A stretch of DNA of 64,000 bases, taken from NCBI GenBank assembly GCA_026225395.1, contig JAMFSR010000035.1:206669-270668 (forward strand), in the 5' to 3' direction. Positions 40,648 to 48,500 of this stretch are shown here, in pieces. This stretch comes from Granulicella sapmiensis (lineage in GTDB: Bacteria; Acidobacteriota; Terriglobia; Terriglobales; Acidobacteriaceae). The position numbers and the translations under genes are program-made. Within the stretch, counting starts at the first letter, position 1. Every line of letters starts with the position of its first letter. The notes under the pieces are model-generated. The model did no database searches and was not told the origin of the DNA. It saw only the letters and a program-made list of their open reading frames with translations.

Positions 40648-42615
40648 ATGCGCCTAACCGCTGTTCTGCTCCTCGCGCTTCCTGCCGCAGTTTTTGCCCA
40701 AAAGGCCGCCCCGCCCGCCGCTGACCACGCTACAACGCTGCCGGTCACGCACGTTTCGCTCTATAAGAATGGCGTTGGATTCTTCGAGCACACGGGCCAT
40801 GTCAGCGGCAATGCGCAGGTGACCATCGACTTCACGACCGCGCAGCTCAACGATGTGTTGCAGTCGCTAACGGCCATTGACCTCAACGGTGGACGCATCT
40901 CCGGCGCTGGCTATAACTCCGCCACGCCGCTCGATCAGCAGCTGAATAGCCTGCCCATCGCGCTTGCGCCCGATCCCACGGCAGCGGTTCGGACGCTGGA
41001 GCTGAACTCGGCCTCAAGCGTACGGCTGCTCGATACTGACCTTCATCAGGACGTAACGCGTTATCTGCAGCTCATCGCCGGCAATCGGTCGCAGGGGCTG
41101 CGGCATCTCACACTCGACGACCGTGGGACTGGCGCTCGTGAACTGCGTGTTTCCTACATTTCCGAAGTGCCCATCTGGAAGTCGACCTATCGGATTCTCT
41201 CTAGCGATGACAGCAAGACCGCGACGCTGCAGGGGTGGTCGGTGGTCGACAACACTACAGGCGCAGACTGGCTGAACGTGCAGCTTTCGCTGATCGCCGG
41301 TGCGCCGCAGAGCTTTATCCAGCCGCTGTCGCAGCCAATCTACTCGCGGCGACCGGAGATTCCTATCGCACAGGAGGCCCAGCTTACGCCGCAGACGCAC
41401 GACAGCGGCATGGAAGCCAGCAATAACAGCACTGCCGACATGGTCATGGGCGGCCCGCTTGACCAGAAACAAGTCGCTCGCCTCGGTGCCGTCGGCCACG
41501 GCTCAGGCGTGGCCGGCGGTGTAATGGGCGGAATGCTGGGAGGCTCCGGCAGTGCGTCTTACCTTGCAGCCAAGGCCCCCGCTCCCGTCGATTACGCGGA
41601 GGCCGCCGAAGCCTCCATCGCTCCAGCGACCAAAACCGCAGCCTTCGATGACTTCTTCGCCTACAACCTCACCGACCCCGTTACTATCCGCAAAAATGAA
41701 TCCGCGCTCGTCCCCATCCTGCAGGCTAAGGTGCCGGCCGATGTCGTTACGCTGGTTTCGTCGAACGGCTATGCGGTTCAGCAGCCACTGCGAGCGCTCT
41801 GGATTACCAATACGACCAACCTTACGCTCGACCGCGGCAGCTTTTCGCTGATCGAAAACGGAGCGTTCGGCGGCGAAGGCCTGCTTGATCCCATCCATCC
41901 GGCTGAAAAGCGCCTGCTCTCCTACGCCGCCGATCAAGCCGTCCACGTCAGCACGGAAAGCCAGAACAACTCCAACCATGTCGACCACGTCACCGCGTCC
42001 AAAGGCGTGCTGGTGCTGCATCGCGCTGAGGTCCGCGAGATCACCTACGTGATCCATAACGCCGCCGCGACCAACCGCACCGTTGTGCTGGAGCACCCGG
42101 TCCAGAATGGCTATACGCTTGACTCCGACCCCAAGCCGGAGGAGACCACACCTTCCGTGTACCGCTTCCGCGTTTCGGCGGCTGCTGGAGAAACCGTGCG
42201 CCTGCACGTTGGCGTGAAGCACCGCGGCGTGACACGGTTCGAACTCACTCGATCGGATGAGGCCCAACTCGCCCTGATCGTCCAACAATCGAACGGTGTT
42301 CCGGGGATTGAAGCCTCGCTCGCTCCGATCCTCGAAGCGCGCCGTCATGTGGCCGATGCCCAGACCGCGGTGAACCAGACCAACGACAAGATTGCGGCAC
42401 TGCGGAACGACGAAGATCGCCAGCGCGCCAACATCACTGCTCTACAAAACGCCGACAAGGCGAGCCGGGACCGGTTCGTCCACGACCTGAATAAGACCGA
42501 GGATGACATTGCGGGGGCGCAGGCGGAGCTGGCTACGAGAACGGCGGCGCTGGAGGCGGCAAAGGCTGATTTGGCAAATCGGATTGAGTCGCTGCAGATC
42601 GATGACAAGCTTTAG
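40648..42615 (+). CDS. Exported DUF4139-type protein with C-terminal coiled coil
   Basis: A protein of 655 residues. Signal peptide RLTAVLLLALPAAVFAQ; next a domain opening VTHVSLYKNGVGFFEHTG, which is the usual start of DUF4139/mucoidy-inhibitor-like proteins. Middle part ISEVPIWKSTYRILSSD and WSVVDNTTGADWLNVQLSL are the conserved core (xW.xxYR, V.N.TG.DW.xV.L). A Gly/Met-rich insertion (GSGVAGGVMGGMLGGSGS) splits the core. The last 80 residues form heptads (AVNQTNDKIAALRNDEDRQR). Function is unknown; proteins of this class are envelope-located. It is flanked by Family-2 repeats on both sides. ATG 40648 begins the signal peptide. Confidence 0.82.
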   Translation: MRLTAVLLLALPAAVFAQKAAPPAADHATTLPVTHVSLYKNGVGFFEHTGHVSGNAQVTIDFTTAQLNDVLQSLTAIDLNGGRISGAGYNSATPLDQQLNSLPIALAPDPTAAVRTLELNSASSVRLLDTDLHQDVTRYLQLIAGNRSQGLRHLTLDDRGTGARELRVSYISEVPIWKSTYRILSSDDSKTATLQGWSVVDNTTGADWLNVQLSLIAGAPQSFIQPLSQPIYSRRPEIPIAQEAQLTPQTHDSGMEASNNSTADMVMGGPLDQKQVARLGAVGHGSGVAGGVMGGMLGGSGSASYLAAKAPAPVDYAEAAEASIAPATKTAAFDDFFAYNLTDPVTIRKNESALVPILQAKVPADVVTLVSSNGYAVQQPLRALWITNTTNLTLDRGSFSLIENGAFGGEGLLDPIHPAEKRLLSYAADQAVHVSTESQNNSNHVDHVTASKGVLVLHRAEVREITYVIHNAAATNRTVVLEHPVQNGYTLDSDPKPEETTPSVYRFRVSAAAGETVRLHVGVKHRGVTRFELTRSDEAQLALIVQQSNGVPGIEASLAPILEARRHVADAQTAVNQTNDKIAALRNDEDRQRANITALQNADKASRDRFVHDLNKTEDDIAGAQAELATRTAALEAAKADLANRIESLQIDDKL

Positions 42616-42635
42616 GGTGGTGCGGCGGAGGGATT

Positions 42636-42704
42636 GTGCAGGTTTGTTGGAGTACGGGAACGCAGAGGGCGCGGAGGTAACGCGGAGGGCGCGGAGGGGT
42701 CGTG
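42636..42704 (+). repeat. Family-2 dispersed repeat, copy e
   Basis: GTGCAGGTTTGTTGGAGTAC then GGGAACGCAGAGGGCGCGG and GGGCGCGGAGGGGTCGTGGC. It lies just after the DUF4139 stop and 96 bases before the Rieske start. Confidence 0.85.
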
Positions 42705-42799
42705 GCTCTTCCCTCTTCGCCACTCCGTCCTTCAACTTGACCCACTGCACCTGGTTGACGCACGATAAAACCTCACCCGCAGCCAGCCTGAGGAGCCTG

Positions 42800-43768
42800 A
42801 TGCTCAACGATCCAGTCCTTGTGAATGAGTGGTTCGCCGTAGCCCGATCCTCCGAGCTTGCTCTGGCCAAGCCGCTCGCCGTGCGCCTGCTAGGCCTGGA
42901 CGTCGTCCTGTGGAGGTCTGCCGATGGCGTGCATGCGTGGCAGGACTTGTGCATTCATCGCGGGGCGAAGCTTTCGCTGGGCGCGGTTCGCCATGACTGC
43001 CTTGTTTGCCCGTACCATGCGTGGGAGTATGCGGCGAGTGGGCAGTGCGTGCTGATCCCGGCGCAACCCAATCAACCGCCGCCGCTGAAAGCGCACGCCA
43101 ACGTGTTTCGGGCGCTCGATAAGTATGGTCTGTTGTGGGTGACGCTTGGTGAACCTGCGCACGATCCGCCGGATATTCCGCAGCTGCTTGATCCCGGGTT
43201 TCGTCAGCTCATTGGGGGCTCTTACGCCTTTCATGCGCAGGGACCGCGCATCCTAGAAAACTTCCTCGACGTTGGGCATCTGCCGATCGTTCATGGGGGT
43301 TTGCTTGGCGACCCGGCGCTCGCCGAGATGCCCGCCTATGAAGTCGAAAGCACACCCGATGGCGTGATCGCGCGTGATATCGCCATATGGCAGCCTGACC
43401 CTGACGGTACTGGACGGCCCGCGCAGGTGCTCTACACCTACAAGGTACACCGACCGCTGATCGCGAGCTTTGTGAAACTGCACAATGGGCAATCGATGTT
43501 CATGGCTTATCTCGTGACGCCTACCGACGAGCAGCACAGCATTGCGTGGGCGCTATTTGCGATGGACTATGCGCATGACATGCCGGCGGAAGAGATCCTT
43601 GGGTTTCAGGATGTTGTTATCGCGCAGGACAAGCCCGTTGTGGAGTCGCAACGGCCTGAGCTGCTTCCGCTTGATCTGCGCGAGGAGCTCCATCTGCGCA
43701 GCGACCAGACCGCCATTGCCTACCGCCGCTGGCTGCTTGAGCTCGGCATGAAGTACGGCACCGCATGA
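42800..43768 (+). CDS. Rieske-type non-heme iron oxygenase
   Basis: A protein of 322 residues. The Rieske 2Fe-2S motif is CIHRGAKLSLG...CPYHAWEY (C-x-H, C-x2-H). The mononuclear iron site is ENFLDVGHLPIVHGG (N-x2-D-x2-H-x4-H), and an Asp in ILGFQDVVIAQDKPVVE should complete the facial triad. This is the length and layout of vanillate O-demethylase/oxygenase-type enzymes, which use O2 and need a separate reductase; none is next to it. ATG 42800 follows AGGAGCCTG. The stop overlaps the permease start (ATGA), which suggests that the permease brings in its substrate or removes its product. Confidence 0.9.
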   Translation: MLNDPVLVNEWFAVARSSELALAKPLAVRLLGLDVVLWRSADGVHAWQDLCIHRGAKLSLGAVRHDCLVCPYHAWEYAASGQCVLIPAQPNQPPPLKAHANVFRALDKYGLLWVTLGEPAHDPPDIPQLLDPGFRQLIGGSYAFHAQGPRILENFLDVGHLPIVHGGLLGDPALAEMPAYEVESTPDGVIARDIAIWQPDPDGTGRPAQVLYTYKVHRPLIASFVKLHNGQSMFMAYLVTPTDEQHSIAWALFAMDYAHDMPAEEILGFQDVVIAQDKPVVESQRPELLPLDLREELHLRSDQTAIAYRRWLLELGMKYGTA

Positions 43769-45345
43769 GCGCGGCCCGGAGCGTCCAGCCGTGGTTCATC
43801 CCCGGAGACTTCGATGGGTTCTTCGCGCTCTTTTTTTCGAGCGTCCCTGACCTGTTGCTGGTAGCTACGCTTGCTCCGCTGTGCGGCTTCGCGCCTTCGT
43901 TCGTGGAGCAGCGCATCTTGCCCGGGGTTGCGCTGTCGATTGCAGGCGGCAACATTTTCTATGCGTGGCAGGCGCAGCGGCTGGCGCGCCGCACAGGGCG
44001 CACGGACGTTACAGCGATTCCGTTCGGCATCAACCTGCCGACGATCTTCGCGTATGTCTTCCTCATCATGCTGCCGGTCTACCAGGCCACGCATGACTCG
44101 CACCTTGCGTGGGAAGCCGGGGTCTTTGCGAGCTTCGTCAGCGGCCTTGTGCAAACTGCTGGAGCATTCTGCACCGGCTGGCTGCGACGCCACACGCCGC
44201 GCGCTGCACTGCTCTGTCCGCTGGCGGGTATTGCGCTGGCTTATCTGTGTCTTGGTTTTATCTTTGGGATTTTTGAGAAGCCGGGTGTGGCGCTGTTTCC
44301 GGCGGTGCTGCTGCTGGCGACGTACGCTTCGCGCATGCGGCTGCCGTTCCGGGTGCCTGCCGCGCTGGTTTGCCTGATCGCGGGAGCGATCCTCGCGGCG
44401 TTGCTTGGCCACTTCCATCTGTATGTCGCGCCCGCGACGATTGCGCCGCCTATCGGCCTGCATCTTCCGCATGCGGTGAACCTTTACGAGTTCCTCGTAC
44501 ACTCCGGTGGATGGCATTATCTTTCGATCATTCTGCCGATGAGCCTGCTGGATACGCTTGTCTCGCTGCAGATTCTGGAGAGCGTGAAGCTGATGGGCGA
44601 CGACTATCCGACGATGCCTTCGCTGTTGACCAACGGGCTGGCTACGCTGGTGGCTTCCTGCTTTGGAAGCCCTTTTCCTACGACGCTCTACTTCGGCCAT
44701 AAGGCGTACAAGGAGATTGGCGCGGGTGCGGGCTACTCGCTGCTGAGTGGGCTTACCGTGGCGATCGTCTGCATGACGGGGCTTGTTTCTACGGTGCTTC
44801 GTTTTGTGCCGATTGAGGCCGTCGGGGTCATCATCGTGTGGTTCGGGCTGGTGATGGTGGCGCAAGCGTTTCAGGATGTCACGCCGTCGCACTGCATCGC
44901 CGTTACGTTCGGCCTGTTCCCCATGCTTGCGGCGTGGGCGCTGGGGTTGATCACGCTGGCGCTTACGAAGAGTGGGACGACGCTGTTTGCCGTGGCTCCG
45001 AAGTTTGGGGCCGAGTTGCCGGTGTATGGGATGATTGCGCTGAGCCAGGGGGCGGTGCTGGTTTCGATGCTTTGGGCCGCGACGCTGGCATGGATCTTAG
45101 ATAGGAAGTTTTTGCCGGCAGCGGTGTGGATGGGCGTGGCGGCAGTGTTTTCGTGCGCGGGGTTGATCCATGCGTATTCGCTGACGGCTGAGGGTGTGGC
45201 GAATAAGTTGGGGTGGTTCGCGGCGCCGTCGTTTGCTGTGGGGTACGCGGCAGCGGCGGGGGTGTTGGTCGGATGCCATGTGTACGCGAAGAAGGGGCGG
45301 AGGCCGTGGGTGGATGTGCCGGTGCGGTCGCTTTCGCAGGATTGA
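43765..45345 (+). CDS. NCS2-like (xanthine/uracil/AzgA type) permease
   Basis: A protein of 526 residues with about 12-14 membrane segments (for example GVFASFVSGLVQTAGAF, VAIVCMTGLVSTVLRFV). Family-like elements are GINLPTIFAYVFLIMLPVY, SLLDTLVSLQILESVKLMGDDYPT and TNGLATLVASCFGSPFPTTLY, the last being equivalent to the NCS2 motif region after the signature QxxG/NxG. NCS2 carriers bring in nucleobases or similar with H+ or Na+. The DDYPTMPSLLTNGLATL region supports the AzgA-like branch. It overlaps the Rieske gene by four bases. A Family-2 repeat follows the stop. Confidence 0.8.
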   Translation: MSAARSVQPWFIPGDFDGFFALFFSSVPDLLLVATLAPLCGFAPSFVEQRILPGVALSIAGGNIFYAWQAQRLARRTGRTDVTAIPFGINLPTIFAYVFLIMLPVYQATHDSHLAWEAGVFASFVSGLVQTAGAFCTGWLRRHTPRAALLCPLAGIALAYLCLGFIFGIFEKPGVALFPAVLLLATYASRMRLPFRVPAALVCLIAGAILAALLGHFHLYVAPATIAPPIGLHLPHAVNLYEFLVHSGGWHYLSIILPMSLLDTLVSLQILESVKLMGDDYPTMPSLLTNGLATLVASCFGSPFPTTLYFGHKAYKEIGAGAGYSLLSGLTVAIVCMTGLVSTVLRFVPIEAVGVIIVWFGLVMVAQAFQDVTPSHCIAVTFGLFPMLAAWALGLITLALTKSGTTLFAVAPKFGAELPVYGMIALSQGAVLVSMLWAATLAWILDRKFLPAAVWMGVAAVFSCAGLIHAYSLTAEGVANKLGWFAAPSFAVGYAAAAGVLVGCHVYAKKGRRPWVDVPVRSLSQD

Positions 45346-45370
45346 GGCGTGCTATCGGGCGGACGGATTG

Positions 45371-45438
45371 GTGCGACGTTGTTGGAGATCGGGAACGCAG
45401 AGGGCGCGGAGGTCACGCAAAGGACGCAGAGGAGACGT
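45371..45438 (+). repeat. Family-2 dispersed repeat, copy f
   Basis: GTGCGACGTTGTTGGAGATC then GGGAACGCAGAGGGCGCGG and GGACGCAGAGGAGACGTGGC. It lies downstream of the permease and of the convergent gltB. A reversed TCGACCGGAGC...GGAGAG element (45462-45498) and a CTCTACACTCT array (45548-45585) follow. Confidence 0.85.
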
Positions 45439-45547
45439 GGCTGGCCAGACAAAGCTACAGGTCTCTCCACTGCGCCGCGCTCCGGTCGAGATGACATGTA
45501 TTGGTGAGTACAAAGGAACGGCGGCTGACCGAAGTCTGCCGCCGCTT

Positions 45548-45587
45548 CCTCTACGCTCTACTGTCTGTCCTCTACACTCTGCCCTTA
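45548..45587 (+). repeat. CTCTAC-type short tandem repeat after gltB
   Basis: CCTCTACGCTCTACTGTCTG then TCCTCTACACTCTGCCC, sharing CTCTACACTCTGCC with the array at 4970-4985. Confidence 0.55.
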
Positions 45588-48500
45588 CGCTTGCGGCTTC
45601 GGCACGAAGAGAACGAACTTCTCCGACACCGCATCCCAGTTGGCGAGAAGCCGTTGGCCGAGCTGGCTTTCGGCTTGCTGGACGTGCTCCGCAATGAGTG
45701 CCTTGAGCGCGTCCTGCTTTGCAGGTTCGACCTGCGCGAACGGAACGGCTTCGAGAAACTCCGTGTGATAGCGGGTCTGCGAAAGCATCGTCTGGTCTTC
45801 GTCGAGCACCCAGGCCGTGCCGCCGGTCATGCCTGCGCCAAAGTTGATCCCTACGGCCCCGAGGATGACGACTTCGCCGCCGGTCATGTACTCGCAGGCA
45901 TGGTCGCCCACGCCTTCGATCACTGCGGTTACGCCGGAGTTGCGGACGGCGAAGCGCTCGCCTGCGCGGCCTGCGGCCAGCAGCTTGCCGGCTGTGGCGC
46001 CGTAGAGGGCGACGTTGCCGAGCAGCACGTGCTCGTGGCTGGCTTCCGCGGCGCAACCTGTCGCGCGAATGACCAGTTCGCCACCGGAAAGGCCCTTGCC
46101 GACGAAGTCGTTGGCCTGGCCGGTGAGCACCAGCTTGATGCCCGCGGCTGTGAATGCGCCGAACGACTGGCCGGCGGTGCCTTCGAGCTCGAAGGTGACG
46201 TCGGCGTGATCGACTTCGCCCTTGGCACGGAGGACGGCTAGTTCGCCCGACAGGCGCGAACCGACCGCACGGTGCGCGTTGCTGATCTTCGACTTGACGA
46301 TGTACGGCTCGCCGGCCTTGACGGCTGCAACTGCGGGCGCGGTCCAGGGATCGTCCAGCGGATGATCCACACCTGGGCGGGCGTTACGAACGCCCATCCA
46401 GCGCGTTGGGCTATTGCCCCAGGGCTCTCCGGCGCCGCTTGAGAGCATGGGCGTGAGGTCGAGGTTGCCGTCGAAGCGAACCTGTTCGAGGAGGTCGACG
46501 CGGCCGATGGCTGCTTCGAGTGACGGGAGGCCGAACTTTGCAAGCAGCCGCTGTAGGTCGCCCGCAAGCTGCTGGAAGAAGAGCACGACGTGCTCGGGCT
46601 TACCGCGGAACTTGGCGCGGAGCTCGGGCTTCTGCGTGGCGATGCCGGTGGGGCAGGTATTGAGGTGGCACTGGCGGGCCATGTCGCAACCGAGCGCGAC
46701 GAGGACAGCTGTGCCGAAGGCGTATTCGTCAGCGCCGAGCAGAGCGGCGACGAGGACGTCGTGAGCCGTGGCGATGCCGCCATCGGTGCGCAGGCGGACG
46801 CGGTCGCGCATGCCGGAGCCACGCAGCATCTGCTGGGCTTCGGCGAGGCCGAGCTCCCAGGGATTGCCGGCGTACTTGATGCTCGAGAGCGCCGCTGCGC
46901 CCGTGCCGCCGGTATTGCCTGCGATGACGATGAAGTCTGCATAGGCTTTGGCTACGCCTGCGGCGACGGTGCCTACGCCGCAGCTGGAGACGAGCTTTAC
47001 GCCGACGGCTGCCTTGGGGTTTACGCGCTTGAGGTCGTAGATAAGCTGTGCGAGGTCTTCGATGGAGTAGATGTCGTGATGCGGCGGCGGTGAGATGAGG
47101 CTGACGCCGGGCTGCGCGTGGCGGAGGCGTGCGATGAGGCCAGAAACCTTGTGGCCGGGGAGTTGTCCGCCTTCACCGGGCTTGGCTCCCTGTGCGACCT
47201 TGATTTCGATCTCTTCCGCGTGCGCCAGGTACTCGGCTGTGACGCCGAAGCGGCCGGAGGCGATCTGCTTGATCTTGTTGTTCAGGTTGCCGCTGATGCC
47301 GACGATCGCGGGAGCAGCTACAAGCTCTGCCACTGCTGCGCCGCCGGAGGATGCTGAAGCAGCGAGTGCGCCGCCGCCGTTACCGCCCTGATCGGGCGTG
47401 GTGCCGGCTGGGCGATAGACTGCGGGGTCTTCTCCGCCTTCGCCGGTGTTAGAGCGCGCGCCCAGCGAGTTCATCGCGGAGGTAATCGTCTGGTGAGCCT
47501 CGGGGCTCAGGGAGCCGAGCGACATCGCGCTTGCAATGAACTTGGTACAGAGGCTGTCCGGCGTTTCGACTTCGTTGATCGCGAGTTCGGGGCCGGCGGG
47601 GCGGATTTCGAGGAGATCGCGGAGTGTGCCGGGCTCACCGACATCGATGCTGCGGCTGAAGATGGCGAAGGCCGCGCTTGGGTCGTCCGCGGGAACGCCT
47701 GCGCGTGTGCTACCGACAACTGTCTGTAGTGCCTTTACGTTGCCCGGCTGCCACTTGTGCGGCTCGGCGGCGTCAGCCTTGCGGAAGCGGACCCAGCCGA
47801 AGTCTGGGAGATCGGTCGCAGCAGCCGCTTCGCCGGGGATCCAGCTCAGGCGCAGGCGGCGATCGAGTTCTGCGAAACCAATGCCGGAGAGCGGAGCGGG
47901 GGTGTTCGGGAAACATCGCTCGACTACGCTGGAGTGCAGGCCGAGGATGTCGAACAAGTGCGCGCCGCGGTAGCTATCGACGACGGAGATGCCCATCTTC
48001 GACATGACTTTCGCGAGGCCGGCATCGAGCGCCTTCAGCATCATCTTCTCGCCGTCGACGCCTTCGGGATAGCCTTTTTCGCCGGCGAACGCGATGCCGG
48101 TTTCGAGCGCGAGCCATGGGCAAACCGCGCCTGCGCCGTAGCCGATGAGTACACCGGCGTGGTGGATGTCGCGGCAATCGCCGGCTTCCACCGCGATGCC
48201 GCAGAGGGTGCGCATGCCTGCTTCGACCAGCGACTTATGGATGGCGCCGGTGGCCATGGCCATGGGGACCGGGAGGGCTGTGGCGCTTGCGCCGCGATCG
48301 GTGAGCAAAAGGAGTTTTGCGCCTTCGCGGACCTTTGTCACGGCCAGCGCGCACAGATCTTCTACGGCTTGTTCGAGGGTCTTTTCGGGTGCGAACAGGC
48401 AGGGCAGCTCTTCCAGGCGCAGCTCCGCCGCATGCGGATACTTGCCCGCACGCAAGGCTGCGACCTGTCCCAGCGAAAGAAACGGAGAGTCGAGAGAGAT

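Noticed and set aside
33275..45438. CRISPR array from regularly similar Family-2 repeats
   Set aside because: Copies are 1-4 kb apart with genes between them and no uniform spacers; no cas gene is present.
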